Assembly (NCBI GenBank): GCA_902594275.1
Contig: CACJLQ010000015.1
Span: forward strand, 1-33,773
Source of the DNA: an uncultured Litorivicinus sp.
GTDB taxonomy: Bacteria; Pseudomonadota; Gammaproteobacteria; Pseudomonadales; Litorivicinaceae
DNA: 33,773 nucleotides
Direction: 5' to 3'
Made by a program: the position numbers and the translations under genes. The notes under the pieces were generated by a model. The model did no database searches. It was not told where the DNA came from and saw nothing but the letters and a program-made list of their open reading frames with translations. Numbering within the stretch: position 1 is the stretch's first letter; each line of letters starts with the position of its first letter. Positions 7,660 to 16,918 of the stretch are shown in pieces.

Positions 7660-8182
7660 TCACCAAAGTAGCGGGTTAGCGAAAGGCTTCACACATAGAT
7701 AATTGGAGGAGATAGATCCCCGGCTGGTGAACATGATCGCTTGCCGACCCGTTGGAAATTGAAATGGGTATGGAGGTCCCACTACATCTGAGGCGACGAC
7801 AAGAAAGCCAAATCGTCCATGGAGCGCTGGATCACCATAGGTGATCAGAATGTCACATCCCTTATCGCGCCTCTTGGATAATCGATTCGATCAACTGACG
7901 AGCGAGACCCTGCTTCTGATAATCAGGATCGACTGCGACTGGCGCCAGTAAAATCGCGTGAATACCGCGCTCATTGTGGAGAGGGCTCGTAAATGCTGAG
8001 GCACACAGGTGCTTCTGGTTATCAACAATGGCATCCCGTTGGGTTTCTTTATTTGCGGCCGATTGATATACGAGGTGACCAATTAAATTACCCTCCTCGT
8101 TTGATTCGCTGGCCACAAATGTTCTGTGGAACAATGCTTTGAACATCTCGGCCCGACAGTTTGGATTTGTGACGAGATGCAC
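7660..8182 (-). pseudogene. YhbS-like GNAT acetyltransferase, broken by a frameshift
   Basis: The first frame (8182 to 7862, GTG start) gives 106 residues with a GNAT acetyl-CoA motif, VAVDPDYQKQGLARQLIE, and stops at TAA 7862-7864. Immediately after, the other frame continues the same fold from 7863 to TGA 7660-7662: KGCDILITYGDPALHGRFGF, typical of the YhbS group, then the C-terminal part. Inserting two bases in the CGCG run near 7864-7869 restores EARDKGCD and a single 174-residue protein, close to the roughly 167 residues of E. coli YhbS. It starts 5 bases after the DUF815 gene. It may be a true recent pseudogene or a sequencing error in the CG run; the intact downstream frame shows the break is recent. 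The substrate is unknown. Confidence 0.85.
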
Positions 8183-8187
8183 AGCAA

Positions 8188-9066
8188 TTATGCCTTCTGA
8201 TCGAGTAGTTGTTTGGCCATTAAATCGATCACAAATTGACGAGCCACGCGACCTCCACGACCACCGCGACCAATGGCAAAGCGATTGGCTTCCATTGCCA
8301 TGGCCTCTGAAAATTCAGGGAGTTTCAAGTCCTGGCCCAGCTCGTTATACCAGTGTTTGACAATTGCGATATAGATATCTTGTGGGTAGGGATAGAAGGA
8401 GAGCCATAACCCGAAGCGATCGGACAACGATACGCGTTCCTCGATCGCATCCCCTTGATGAATTTCGCCATTGACGACAGTTGCATGCTGGTTGTCGCTC
8501 ATTGGTTCCGAAACCAAGTGGCGACGGTTACTTGTGCAAACGACAAGAATATTACTTCCAAACTCTTCGAGCGTCCCATCAAGCACTGTTTTCAATCCTG
8601 AGTACTCGCGTTCACCATCTTCAAACGTCAGGTCATCGCAATAAATTAAGAATTGAAAAGTTTTTGAACGCACTTGATCGACGATCGCTGGTAAATCTCC
8701 AAGGTGCGCTTTTTCGACTTCAATAATTCTCAGGCCTCGTGTGTGGTATTTGGTCAGCGCTGCACGCACCATTGATGATTTTCCGGTCCCACGCGCACCC
8801 CAGAGTAGGGTCGCATTGGCAGGTAACCCTTGCAGAAATAACTCAAGATTGGCCTGAAACTTGGACGCTTGCTGGTCGACTCCAATCAGTCCGTCAAAGC
8901 TTTGATCTAACCGGGGATTTAAGGCGCGTAAGTGACCCATATTTGCGCGATCATGAACCCATCGAGCCCCCAATGTCTGGTGCCAATCGATTGGTGGAGT
9001 CAATTCGGGAAGTGTGTCCAAGAGACGGTTTGCTAGGGTCAGGAGAGTTTGTCGAAGCGCTGTCAT
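8188..9066 (-). CDS. DUF815 family AAA-type ATPase
   Basis: This 292-residue P-loop protein matches the DUF815 family. LLWGARGTGKSS gives Walker A at 90-97, LIYCDDLTFED serves as Walker B, and VCTSNRRHLVSEP is the sensor-1-like segment. DRFGLWLSFYPYPQDIY and GRGGRGGRVARQFV (sensor-2 region) follow. The family is widespread in proteobacteria and related to ATP-dependent remodelling factors, but has no well-defined client that I know. The ATG at 9066 faces a divergent glutathione transferase gene across a 71-base gap that must hold both promoters. The broken acetyltransferase gene follows by 5 bases. Confidence 0.85.
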   Translation of the reverse strand: MTALRQTLLTLANRLLDTLPELTPPIDWHQTLGARWVHDRANMGHLRALNPRLDQSFDGLIGVDQQASKFQANLELFLQGLPANATLLWGARGTGKSSMVRAALTKYHTRGLRIIEVEKAHLGDLPAIVDQVRSKTFQFLIYCDDLTFEDGEREYSGLKTVLDGTLEEFGSNILVVCTSNRRHLVSEPMSDNQHATVVNGEIHQGDAIEERVSLSDRFGLWLSFYPYPQDIYIAIVKHWYNELGQDLKLPEFSEAMAMEANRFAIGRGGRGGRVARQFVIDLMAKQLLDQKA

Positions 9067-9137
9067 CGTTGATTCTTCAATGATCCTTGTTTTTGATTAA
9101 AACGGAGCCACTGTCTCTGGAAATCATGGAGACAACG

Positions 9138-9773
9138 ATGATCGACCTGTATTACTGGCCAACCCCGAACGGCAATAAAATTGCGATGATGCTCGAAGAG
9201 TGTGAGCTTGATTACACCATCTACCCCATCAATATTACTGCAGGCGATCAATTTCAGCCTGATTTTCTTAAATTATCACCCAATAACAGAATGCCGGCGA
9301 TTGTCGACCATGACCCAATCGACAGCGGGCAACCACTCGATCTGTTTGAGTCTGGCGCCATTCTCTTTTATCTCGCTGAGAAGACCGGTAAATTTTATCC
9401 CACCGATCTGCGCTCCCGTTATGTGGTGATGAAGTGGCTCATGTGGCAAATGGGTGGACTCGGTCCGATGGCTGGTCAGAATCATCATTTTGGTCGATTT
9501 GCACCTGACAAAATTCCGTATGCGATCGAGCGCTATCGGTCTGAAACAAGCCGTTTGTATGGGGTATTAAACGGTGTATTGGAAGGGCGCGATTTCATTG
9601 CCGATACGTATTCAATTGCGGATATGGCCTGTTACCCATGGATTGCCCGGTATGAATGGCAAGAGATGAATCTTGACGAGTACCAGAACGTTAAACGCTG
9701 GTTTGACCAAATCTCCGCCCGCCCGGCGACACAAACTGCGTACCAAAAGGGAGAAGCTGTTCGTAGCGGTTGA
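9138..9773 (+). CDS. glutathione S-transferase, YfcG/YghU (Nu-class) type
   Basis: This 211-residue protein has a thioredoxin-like N-terminal domain (YYWPTPNGNKI at 4-14), the glutathione-binding RMPAIVDHD and FESGAILFYLA segments, and an all-helical C-terminal domain. PTPNGNK is the hallmark of the YfcG/YghU group, where Thr and Asn replace the usual catalytic Tyr/Ser/Cys and the enzymes act as disulfide-bond oxidoreductases. I place the start at the ATG at 9138, preceded by GGAGACAACG. The frame continues to a TTG at 9087, but the extra 17 residues have no family match. It acts in the cytoplasm; the physiological substrate is not predictable. Confidence 0.85.
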   Translation: MIDLYYWPTPNGNKIAMMLEECELDYTIYPINITAGDQFQPDFLKLSPNNRMPAIVDHDPIDSGQPLDLFESGAILFYLAEKTGKFYPTDLRSRYVVMKWLMWQMGGLGPMAGQNHHFGRFAPDKIPYAIERYRSETSRLYGVLNGVLEGRDFIADTYSIADMACYPWIARYEWQEMNLDEYQNVKRWFDQISARPATQTAYQKGEAVRSG

Positions 9774-9860
9774 TCTAGCTCAATTTCTAATCGAACGGGG
9801 ATTGATCATTTGGAATAGATCCGTACATTACGCGATCGGATGATAAGCAAAGGAATGACC

Positions 9861-10847
9861 ATGCGTTCATGGATTTTTGTACCGGCCATAAGTGCCTTCT
9901 TCTTTTCGATAGGCTCGTCCGCTGCCGAGGAACAGACAGCGCTGGAACGAGGTGAATATGGTCCGCTCGATAAAGCACCTCAAACGGCCTTGTATGATTA
10001 TCCGATCAAGGTGAGCGAACACGTATATAGCGCGATTGGCGCGACACAGCCGCCAACTTATGAAAATGCGGGACACAATAACAACCTGTCATTTGTGATT
10101 GGTTCCGAGGCGGTTTTAGTCGTTAACGGTAGTTCCAATAATGCGCTCGCAAAAGCGTTGCATGGTGAAATCAAAAAAGTCACTGGTCTACCAGTCAGGT
10201 ATGTCATCAGTGAAAATGGTCAGGGGCATGCAACCTATGGCAATCACTATTGGAAAAAACAGGGTGCGACTTTGATTGGCCACGTGGATGCACAGTACGA
10301 ACTTGATGAAAAAGGGTTTGGTGGATTGGCTCGGATGCGCGATTACGCGAAAGAGTTTGCCGAGGATACCGAGTTGGTGAATTTTGACATCACATTTGAT
10401 GACCGATATGAGATCGACCTCGGCGATCTATTGGTGATTGCCAAGGAATACGGATCGGCACATTCTCCTGGCGATGTGACCGTCTTAGTCCCTGCAGAGA
10501 AAGTCGTATTAGCCGGCGATATGGCGTTTCATGTGCGTATGCCGCCAATCTTTGACAACACTGATACCGCACTATGGATTGAGAGTTTTGATCTGTTCGC
10601 TGGTGAAGTAGCCGATTGGACGATTGTTCCAGGGCATGGCGGACCAACGGACATTGCGACGATCACTGAAGGTACCCGCGATTATCTCGTCTTCCTCCGA
10701 GGCAAGGTTGAGGAAATTTTGGATGAAGGTGGCTCACTGGATGATGCTTACAAAATCGACCAGAGCCAATATAAGCATTGGCACACCTACAATGAACTCG
10801 CAGCGCGCAATGCCGGTCGCGTGTTTGAGCGGATGGAGTTTGAGTAA
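9861..10847 (+). CDS. exported metallo-beta-lactamase-fold protein with altered metal site
   Basis: This 328-residue protein has a Sec signal peptide (MRSWIFVPAI to SSAA, near 21). I chose the ATG at 9861 because AAAGGA lies 7 bases upstream; the upstream ATG codons at 9840 and 9855 are less well placed. The fold is clear: NNNLSFVIGSEAVLVVNG, a second-strand region, AHSPGD at 200-205, LAGD at 217-220 and VPGHGGP at 257-262. An ungapped comparison with the usual NTHxHxDHxxGN shows NGQGHATYGN instead: both first-site His are Asn119 and Gln121, the Asp is His123 and the next His is Ala124. H201, D220 and H259 remain. It resembles the SoxH/quinoprotein-relay metallohydrolases of the periplasm, but its metal content and activity are uncertain. 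Confidence 0.8.
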   Translation: MRSWIFVPAISAFFFSIGSSAAEEQTALERGEYGPLDKAPQTALYDYPIKVSEHVYSAIGATQPPTYENAGHNNNLSFVIGSEAVLVVNGSSNNALAKALHGEIKKVTGLPVRYVISENGQGHATYGNHYWKKQGATLIGHVDAQYELDEKGFGGLARMRDYAKEFAEDTELVNFDITFDDRYEIDLGDLLVIAKEYGSAHSPGDVTVLVPAEKVVLAGDMAFHVRMPPIFDNTDTALWIESFDLFAGEVADWTIVPGHGGPTDIATITEGTRDYLVFLRGKVEEILDEGGSLDDAYKIDQSQYKHWHTYNELAARNAGRVFERMEFE

Positions 10848-10850
10848 CCG

Positions 10851-11480
10851 CTAGGGGGTCAGGAAATGGGCGATCAGTGTTTTGAGCGTTGTATCACCCG
10901 GCTCTCCAAAATGCTTCTGGGCACGTCCGCCTAGAACCAGCAGCATGTCTTCGAGTTCGTTACCGCTTTGGCGGACAAAATCAAAGGATTGGATGTCATC
11001 GCCGAGATAACGCTCAGGTCCGAGAATCACGCACAACTTTGATTCGACTTTGGACAGCATTTTACGAATGCGGTAGCCATTGACGAAAACACCTTCATTA
11101 CGATGTCCATGGATTTCGGTCTGTGTGGCTGGTGTAATTGCCGAAAAGCTGATGGGGCGGCCAAGCTCTAATTGCATGGCGCCAAGCGAAAAATCATCAA
11201 TGCCCAGCGTTAAATTTGCTTCGCCGGCTAAAAAGATAATCCAACTTTTAACTGATGATTTGACGACCGTGGTGTCCCACGAGGCCAGTACTGAGGCACC
11301 TTTATAAGAGAATTCGAGCTTCTCACTGATCGCATCTGCAATAGCATCGAATTGTTTTCCAAGGAATTTCTTTCGATCGTCTGGACCGAGTTCCTTTGCA
11401 TGTGCTTCGATTTGAGCGCGCAACAGACGATCTCCATGTTTGTGAAGAATGGGAACTAGGAGTGAATTAGACGGATGCAT
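10851..11480 (-). CDS. hypothetical protein, unrecognised family
   Basis: I do not recognise this 209-residue protein. The ATG at 11480 (MHPSNSLLVPILHKHG) is the likely start; the frame extends to 11633 but only by running under the divergent trmJ gene. It is cytoplasmic by appearance: no signal peptide or membrane segment. It starts with a charged helical stretch (about residues 8-60) followed by a mixed alpha/beta region. It converges on the metallo-hydrolase gene with a 3-base gap and shares a 38-base divergent region with trmJ. In many gammaproteobacteria suhB is the divergent neighbour of trmJ, but no inositol-phosphatase motif is present here. Confidence 0.6.
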   Translation of the reverse strand: MHPSNSLLVPILHKHGDRLLRAQIEAHAKELGPDDRKKFLGKQFDAIADAISEKLEFSYKGASVLASWDTTVVKSSVKSWIIFLAGEANLTLGIDDFSLGAMQLELGRPISFSAITPATQTEIHGHRNEGVFVNGYRIRKMLSKVESKLCVILGPERYLGDDIQSFDFVRQSGNELEDMLLVLGGRAQKHFGEPGDTTLKTLIAHFLTP

Positions 11481-11483
11481 CGC

Positions 11484-11489
11484 TATAAT
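11484..11489 (+). promoter_or_regulatory. candidate -10 element for trmJ-cysE-iscS
   Basis: A consensus TATAAT lies 29 bases before the trmJ start, with no good -35 hexamer at the expected spacing (11461-11466 is AGTGAA). It would start the mRNA near 11496 and leave a leader of about 23 bases containing the AAAAGG ribosome site. Confidence 0.4.
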
Positions 11490-11518
11490 CTTGACTGTAA
11501 ACCCAAAAGGATACCAGT

Positions 11519-12376
11519 TTGGACCAACTCCCCGATAGCCTACCGGCCAATTTGATTTCGGTTTTAGCCTCGCCTTCACATCCCGGGAATGTCGGAGCGG
11601 TTGCACGCTCTTTGAAAACCATGGGGTTATCATCGTGTCGGTTAGTCAGCCCGGACGATTATCCCTCGCCCATCGCTTCCGCGCGAGCATCCGGCGCGCT
11701 GGATGTTTTGAACAGTGCCTCACTTTACGAGACATTTGATGAGGCGATCGCGGATTGTCGATTAGTCATCGGAACATCAGCTCGTTCGCGTTCGCTTGCG
11801 CATCCGCATGCGACTCCTCGTCAAATCGCGCCGCTGCTGATTGAAGAAGCCGAGAAAGGTCGGATAGCGATTTGTTATGGGCGAGAAGAGTGTGGACTCC
11901 TGAATGAGCAGCTCGCACGTTGCCACTATCACATTGAGATTCCTGCAGACCCGACCTACTCAAGTCTCAATCTCGGCTCAGCAGTTCAGGTGATGTCGTA
12001 TGAACTTCGTCTGGCATTTTTGGATCGCCAGGGCCGCTCCGGGATCGAGTTTAAGGAATCTTGGCCACCCACATACGACCTTGAGCGGTTTGGTTGTGAG
12101 TCTTGGGACGAAGAACCAGCAACGGCGCGTGAAGTGGATGGTTTAATCGAGCACTTTGAGCGAGCGACGCGTCACAGCGGTTTCCTTGATCCTAGAAATC
12201 CGATGCTGGGGATGGCCAGACTCAGACGGTTATTTAATCGTGCACGCGTGGATCGTGTTGAAATTAATATTCTGCGCGGCATCTTGAATAGTGTTGAAAA
12301 GCTGGAACCTCCAACCAATCAAAGGACTATCCAAGAGAATTATGGGTTAGAGGACGGAGAGCAAGACCATGTTTAG
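11519..12376 (+). CDS. trmJ: tRNA (cytidine32/uridine32-2'-O)-methyltransferase TrmJ
   Basis: This 285-residue SPOUT methyltransferase 2'-O-methylates position 32 of tRNA using S-adenosylmethionine. Visible family features are [24 protein letters not shown] at the N-terminus, GTSARSR, the knot motifs [10 protein letters not shown] and [17 protein letters not shown], and a C-terminal RRLFNRA region. The start is a TTG at 11519 with AAAAGG eight bases upstream; no ATG is suitably placed. It overlaps the next gene by 8 bases. trmJ followed by cysE and the isc genes is a common gammaproteobacterial order. Confidence 0.92.
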   Translation: MDQLPDSLPANLISVLASPSHPGNVGAVARSLKTMGLSSCRLVSPDDYPSPIASARASGALDVLNSASLYETFDEAIADCRLVIGTSARSRSLAHPHATPRQIAPLLIEEAEKGRIAICYGREECGLLNEQLARCHYHIEIPADPTYSSLNLGSAVQVMSYELRLAFLDRQGRSGIEFKESWPPTYDLERFGCESWDEEPATAREVDGLIEHFERATRHSGFLDPRNPMLGMARLRRLFNRARVDRVEINILRGILNSVEKLEPPTNQRTIQENYGLEDGEQDHV

Positions 12377-13166
12377 CGGAATGAGGGAGGATGTTCGCGC
12401 GGTTTTTGATCGAGATCCTGCGGCTCGTCATTGGTTCGAAGTTGTCACCACAAGCCCCGGTCTTCATGCGATTTGGGTCCATCGGTTGTCCCATTGGTTG
12501 TGGAGCCACGGTCTGAAATGGTTGGCTCGATTGATTGCGCAGACTGCCCGTTTTCTCACAGGGATCGAAATCCATCCAGGTGCTCGGATCGGACGGCGTT
12601 TTTTTATTGATCATGGGATGGGTGTGGTGATTGGTGAAACCGCCGAAATTGGTGATGACTGCACGCTGTATCATGGTGTCACGTTGGGTGGAACGACCTG
12701 GAATCCAGGGAAACGCCACCCAACACTGAAGGACCGGGTTGTGGTCGGCGCTGGTGCGAAAGTCTTGGGTCCAATCGAAATTGGCGAAGGTGCAAGAATC
12801 GGATCGAATGCGGTGGTAACACGGGCCGTTCCGGCTGAAGCGACAGCAATGGGTATTCCGGCGCGCTTTGTGACCAAGGGCCAAGCTGATCCTGAGTTTG
12901 AGGTTGAGAAACGGCGCCGAGACATGCATGAGAAGGCAGGCTTTGATTTGTATGCCTTGGGAGAAGATGTCCCTGACCCACTGGTGCGCTCGATTCATGC
13001 AATCCTTGATCAACTGCATCATGTCGATCAGAAAATGCATACCATGGGCGAACACTTGGGTCAGGTGAATCCCAAATATTCCGATGAGGATTTGCCAACC
13101 CTCGATGAAAAAGAACTGATGGGTGAGTTGGGCGTACCAGAGAACACGCCAGGTAAAACAGGATGA
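12369..13166 (+). CDS. cysE: serine O-acetyltransferase
   Basis: This 265-residue enzyme acetylates L-serine with acetyl-CoA, the first step of cysteine synthesis. It has a short N-terminal helical domain, then a left-handed beta-helix of hexapeptide repeats: [17 protein letters not shown] at 79-95, YHGVTLGGT at 101-109, RHPTL and [13 protein letters not shown]. The short N-terminus makes it the type found beside isc or nif genes rather than the longer enteric CysE. The C-terminal 60 residues beyond the helix are charged. Start ATG 12369 overlaps trmJ by 8 bases; its stop overlaps the next start as ATGA. It supplies cysteine, the sulfur donor of the desulfurase encoded next. Confidence 0.93.
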   Translation: MFSGMREDVRAVFDRDPAARHWFEVVTTSPGLHAIWVHRLSHWLWSHGLKWLARLIAQTARFLTGIEIHPGARIGRRFFIDHGMGVVIGETAEIGDDCTLYHGVTLGGTTWNPGKRHPTLKDRVVVGAGAKVLGPIEIGEGARIGSNAVVTRAVPAEATAMGIPARFVTKGQADPEFEVEKRRRDMHEKAGFDLYALGEDVPDPLVRSIHAILDQLHHVDQKMHTMGEHLGQVNPKYSDEDLPTLDEKELMGELGVPENTPGKTG

Positions 13167-14305
13167 TCACAACCTACTTTGATAATGCGTCCACGACCCC
13201 TGTTGATCGGCGGGTGATCGAGAAAATGCGGGCGTGTCTGGGTGCTGATGGTACCTATGGTAACCCCGCATCGACCACTCATGGCTTCGGTTGGATGGCC
13301 TCTGAAGAGGTTGAGTGGTCTCGTGCGATGGTCGCCGAGACGATCGGTGCCGATGCTCGTGAAATTGTGTGGACCAGCGGGGCGACAGAATCTGATAATT
13401 TAGCGATTCGAGGTGTGTTTGAGGGGATGGCCAACAGTTCGGGTCGCCACAAGATCATCACCATGGAAACAGAGCATAAGGCTGTGCTCGACACCTGTGC
13501 CCATCTGAGTGGTGCAGAAATCGTTTACCTGAAACCTGAATCTGATGGATTGCTGAGCCTTGATTCGTTAGCGAAAGTTCTTGACGACACCGTACTCTTA
13601 GTATCGGTGATGCTGGTCAATAACGAAACCGGTGTCATCCAGCCGCTGAAAGAGATTGCTGGGATGGCACATGAAGTAGGTGCATTGATGCATTCCGATC
13701 TGGCACAGTCGGTTGGGAAACTCCCGTGGACCGTGGATTCAATTGCAATCGATTTGGGGTCGCTGTCAGCACATAAAGCACACGGCCCAAAGGGAATCGG
13801 AGCCTTGTATGTGCGGCGAGGATCTTGCCGCGTTGCCGAGCAACAGCACGGGGGACATCACGAGCGAGGAATGCGTTCGGGGACTCTACCGACACATCAA
13901 ATCGTTGGCATGGGTGAAGCCTATCGAATTGCACAGCTTGAGGGTAACGCTGAAATTGAGCGGCTGAGCCAGTATCGCGATCAGATTGAAGCGGTGAGTG
14001 AACAGGTGGGCGGGATTCGATGTAACGGGCGGCGTGGTGTGCCACATATATTGAATATCACAATCGAAGGGGTGGATGCCGAGCGATTAATGGCCGCGAT
14101 GCCGCAGATTGCAGTGTCTACTGGCAGCGCGTGTAATTCAGCGACTATTGAGCCTTCACATGTCCTTCAGTCCATGGGCCTAACGCGACAACAAGGGCTA
14201 TCCTCATTACGAATTAGTTTGGGACGGATGACGACTGCTGATGAAGTGTCTATGCTTATGTCTGTGTTAACCGATGCCGTTTCTCAATTAAGGAGTGCCG
14301 CATGA
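13163..14305 (+). CDS. iscS: cysteine desulfurase (IscS/NifS family)
   Basis: This 380-residue class V aminotransferase-fold enzyme removes sulfur from cysteine for Fe-S clusters and tRNA thiolation. The PLP lysine is K205 in [10 protein letters not shown], the conserved His is H105 (TEH), and the catalytic cysteine is C324 in STGSACNSA on a long mobile loop, as in group I IscS. It is about 24 residues shorter than E. coli IscS, and the missing part is the C-terminal end implicated in IscU binding. The start overlaps cysE (ATGA) and the stop overlaps the A-type carrier gene (ATGA). iscR, iscU, hscB, hscA and fdx are all absent around it, so the partner scaffold must be elsewhere or of another type. 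Confidence 0.92.
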   Translation: MITTYFDNASTTPVDRRVIEKMRACLGADGTYGNPASTTHGFGWMASEEVEWSRAMVAETIGADAREIVWTSGATESDNLAIRGVFEGMANSSGRHKIITMETEHKAVLDTCAHLSGAEIVYLKPESDGLLSLDSLAKVLDDTVLLVSVMLVNNETGVIQPLKEIAGMAHEVGALMHSDLAQSVGKLPWTVDSIAIDLGSLSAHKAHGPKGIGALYVRRGSCRVAEQQHGGHHERGMRSGTLPTHQIVGMGEAYRIAQLEGNAEIERLSQYRDQIEAVSEQVGGIRCNGRRGVPHILNITIEGVDAERLMAAMPQIAVSTGSACNSATIEPSHVLQSMGLTRQQGLSSLRISLGRMTTADEVSMLMSVLTDAVSQLRSAA

Positions 14306-14643
14306 ATATCGTTGTGACGCCTGAGGCGGTCAAGCATTTAAAAAAAGCACTCGAGCGTGAAGCCGGATCGACAGCGATTCGTTTGGGTGTCAAAACGTCG
14401 GGTTGTTCTGGATATGCGTACGTCATTGATTACGCCGAGTCGCCAACAGATGTGGATCGGCTGATCGATGTGGATGGATTAACCATTGTTGTCGATCCGA
14501 TTTCTGAACCGCTCTTGGCAGGTACAACCGTCGATCTCAAAGTTGAAGGTGTCAACCGAACGCTTCGTTTTGATAATCCCAATGTAGTGAGTGAGTGCGG
14601 CTGCGGTGAGAGCTTTGCGGTTGAGGCCTCAGTTCCCCTATAA
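14302..14643 (+). CDS. iscA: A-type iron-sulfur carrier protein (IscA-like)
   Basis: This 113-residue HesB/IscA protein carries Fe-S clusters to target proteins. The three ligand cysteines are in place (C35 in GCSGYAY; C99 and C101 in ECGCGESF), at the same numbers as in E. coli IscA. The ATG at 14302 overlaps the desulfurase stop (ATGA). The 46-base gap to ndk contains that gene's ribosome site but no clear promoter. Direct pairing with a desulfurase without iscU is unusual. ErpA-like identity is also possible, since A-type carriers cannot be separated safely by eye. Confidence 0.88.
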   Translation: MNIVVTPEAVKHLKKALEREAGSTAIRLGVKTSGCSGYAYVIDYAESPTDVDRLIDVDGLTIVVDPISEPLLAGTTVDLKVEGVNRTLRFDNPNVVSECGCGESFAVEASVPL

Positions 14644-14689
14644 TCCGCGGCCGCAACGATCCGAACCAAGTTTTTAAGGAGAAGCCGTA

Positions 14690-15115
14690 GTGGCAATCGA
14701 ACGTACCCTCTCTATCATAAAGCCTGATGCCGTCGGGAACAACGTCATTGGTCAAATCGAAAGCCGTTTCGAAGCAGCTGGCCTGACAATTGTTGCGATG
14801 AAAATGCTGCAACTTGATGAAGAGCTCGCAGGCGGCTTTTACGCTGAGCATAACGAGCGCCCGTTCTATCAAGATTTGGTTGGCTTTATGACGTCAGGCC
14901 CAGTGGTTGTGCAGGTGCTTGAAGGTGAGAATGCGATTGCCAAGAATCGTGAGTTGATGGGTGCGACTAATCCGAAGGAAGCGGAAGCTGGTACGATCCG
15001 TGCGGATTTTGCTGCGAGTATCGATGCAAATGCGGTTCATGGCTCGGATAGCCCAGAGAGTGCGACGCGCGAAGTCGCTTATTTCTTTCAAGCATCTGAA
15101 ATCTGCTCACGCTAA
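14690..15115 (+). CDS. ndk: nucleoside diphosphate kinase
   Basis: This 141-residue kinase transfers the gamma-phosphate of ATP to nucleoside diphosphates. [10 protein letters not shown] is at 6-15 and the phosphorylated histidine is H117 in NAVHGSDS. Length and residue numbering match E. coli Ndk. The start is a GTG with AAGGAG eight bases upstream. The rlmN ATG follows its TAA with no gap, the usual ndk-rlmN order. Confidence 0.95.
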   Translation: MAIERTLSIIKPDAVGNNVIGQIESRFEAAGLTIVAMKMLQLDEELAGGFYAEHNERPFYQDLVGFMTSGPVVVQVLEGENAIAKNRELMGATNPKEAEAGTIRADFAASIDANAVHGSDSPESATREVAYFFQASEICSR

Positions 15116-16246
15116 ATGACAGAATCATCGATTGAGAGGGTGAATCTACTGGGATTGACCCTTCCAAAAATGGAAGCGTTCTTCCTCTCGATCGGTGAGA
15201 AGAAGTTCCGTGGTGCCCAAATGGTGAAATGGATTCATCAACAGGGGGTCACGGATTTCGATCAAATGACCAATCTCTCGAAATCATTGAGAGATCGACT
15301 CAAAGATATAGCTGAGGTGAGACCTCCCAGGGTCACTTTCTGGGGCGATTCTGAGGATGGGACCCGAAAGTGGCTAATGGAAGTCGATGGCGGATCGAAG
15401 GTCGAAACTGTTTACATCCCGGAGGACGACCGAGGAACCCTGTGTGTGTCGTCACAGGTCGGCTGTTCGCTTGATTGTAGCTTTTGTTCGACCGGTAAGC
15501 AGGGATTCAATAAGAATCTGACCGCCGCTGAGATTATCGGTCAGGTATTTCTTGCGGCGAAGTCGTTCGGTCTGCCTGTCAAAGATTCTCAAAAACGATC
15601 AGTCACGAATGTAGTGATGATGGGGATGGGTGAGCCGTTACTGAACCTTGAGCCCGTTATCGATGCCATGAGCTTGATGCTGGAAGATCAGGCGTATGGT
15701 CTCTCTAAACGACGAGTTACTTTGTCGACTTCCGGGGTAGTCCCACATTTGAATGAACTGGCTCGCGTATCCGATGTCGCTCTCGCTGTCTCGCTGCATG
15801 CACCGAATGATGAACTGCGTAATGAATTGGTTCCAATCAACCGGAAATATCCGATCGCTATGCTGTTTGACAGCATTAGGAATTACTTGGATGGCCTGAG
15901 TGATAATCGATCTGTGACATTTGAATACACGATGCTCAAAGGCGTGAACGATTCTGATGAATTGGCTCGAGAGTTATCGACACTTGCGAAAACGATTCGC
16001 TGCAAGATTAATTTAATACCATTCAATCCATTTCCGGGAACACGCTACGAGGTCAGTTCGCGCAATCGAATTTATGCATTCCAACGGATCCTCCTAAACG
16101 ATGGCCACGTTGTGACTGTTCGCAAAACTCGCGGTGATGACATTGATGCAGCGTGCGGTCAGTTGGCGGGGCAGGTAGCCGATAAAACGAAACGTTCTGC
16201 GCGTTATATTCAGATCAAAGATGTCTCAGAGCAGGTGGCTCACTGA
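15116..16246 (+). CDS. rlmN: 23S rRNA/tRNA adenine-C2 methyltransferase RlmN
   Basis: This 376-residue radical-SAM enzyme methylates C2 of A2503 in 23S rRNA and A37 of some tRNAs. The 4Fe-4S motif CSLDCSFC gives C117, C121 and C124; C110 and C347 ([12 protein letters not shown]) correspond to the conserved catalytic cysteine pair. The ATG directly follows the ndk stop, so translation is coupled. Its TGA overlaps the ATG of the pilF remnant (TGATG). Confidence 0.95.
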   Translation: MTESSIERVNLLGLTLPKMEAFFLSIGEKKFRGAQMVKWIHQQGVTDFDQMTNLSKSLRDRLKDIAEVRPPRVTFWGDSEDGTRKWLMEVDGGSKVETVYIPEDDRGTLCVSSQVGCSLDCSFCSTGKQGFNKNLTAAEIIGQVFLAAKSFGLPVKDSQKRSVTNVVMMGMGEPLLNLEPVIDAMSLMLEDQAYGLSKRRVTLSTSGVVPHLNELARVSDVALAVSLHAPNDELRNELVPINRKYPIAMLFDSIRNYLDGLSDNRSVTFEYTMLKGVNDSDELARELSTLAKTIRCKINLIPFNPFPGTRYEVSSRNRIYAFQRILLNDGHVVTVRKTRGDDIDAACGQLAGQVADKTKRSARYIQIKDVSEQVAH

Positions 16247-16834
16247 TGTCGCGGATGGTGATGCTAGTCACCATTCTGATTCAAAGCTTACTGACTGGCT
16301 GTCAGACTTTTCCTACAAGCCAAGCGGATACATCGAATCGAGTCAGTCCGCTTCTGAATTTGGCAGATGCTTACATTGCGCGCGGTGATCTGACGGAGGC
16401 CTTGCCGCTCGTGATTCAAGCGGAAGCAATCGCACCCTCCGTAGAGCCAGTACAATTGGAGCGGGCAGAGATCCTCGCGCGACAGGGGGGGGGTTTCGAG
16501 CACGCGTCCCACGTGTGTGAGCGACTCAATTCGAAATCACCCACTGTTAGCCTGGTCTACGCCCAATTTCTGCGACAAATTGATCAAACTGAGCGTGCAA
16601 TCGCCTGATTAGTCCTGCCTTTGATGCAATCAATTTTTTCGATCGTTATGACGCGCTTAAATTCCGAGTCGAGTTATTGATCGAAATTAGACATTTCGAT
16701 TTGTAGCACGCGATCTTACAAAGCGCACGCGGATGAAAACAGAGAGTCCTGAAATTCAATAATTGCAGGCGAAGTCGAGCCATAGCGCGGTTCGACCGAC
16801 CGAGCGTTGCAAATCTATTGAACACTTCCAGTGA
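16246..16834 (+). pseudogene. pilF: decayed pilF/pilW (type IV pilus biogenesis TPR lipoprotein)
   Basis: An intact PilF is about 250 residues and normally sits between rlmN and rodZ. Here the first frame ends after 120 residues at TGA 16606-16608. It contains a lipoprotein signal with lipobox LLTGC and TPR-like text (DAYIARGDLTEALPLV, VYAQFLRQIDQTERAIA). The next frame then continues from about 16605 to a TAG at 16704 with LISPAFDAINFFDRYDALKF, and a third frame continues 16703-16759 with VARDLTKRTRMKTESPEIQ before a TAA. Diverged coding-like text runs on to about 16834. Two frame changes plus stops point to decay rather than one sequencing error. A run of nine G near 16485-16493 is another slippage site. 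PilF normally pilots the PilQ secretin to the outer membrane. Confidence 0.75.
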
Positions 16835-16918
16835 TCGTTTAAACGAGCGCACATATAGAGCATCTTAAAATGAGGTTTCGGCGTATTCGGAATCAATTGA
16901 AGTTAATTTGACAAGATT

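Noticed and set aside
9087..9137. N-terminal extension of the glutathione transferase from a TTG
   Set aside because: No ribosome site and no family similarity; the ATG at 9138 has GGAGA upstream.
11481..11633. Upstream extension of the unrecognised minus-strand gene
   Set aside because: It overlaps the confidently called trmJ on the other strand and has no independent support.
16646..16852. Minus-strand frame of 68 codons opposite the pilF remnant
   Set aside because: No start signal or family match; it is the reverse shadow of decayed pilF sequence.
16908..16913. Perfect TTGACA upstream of rodZ as the -35 element
   Set aside because: No reasonable -10 hexamer at 16-18 bases; the TATTAT is 27 bases away.
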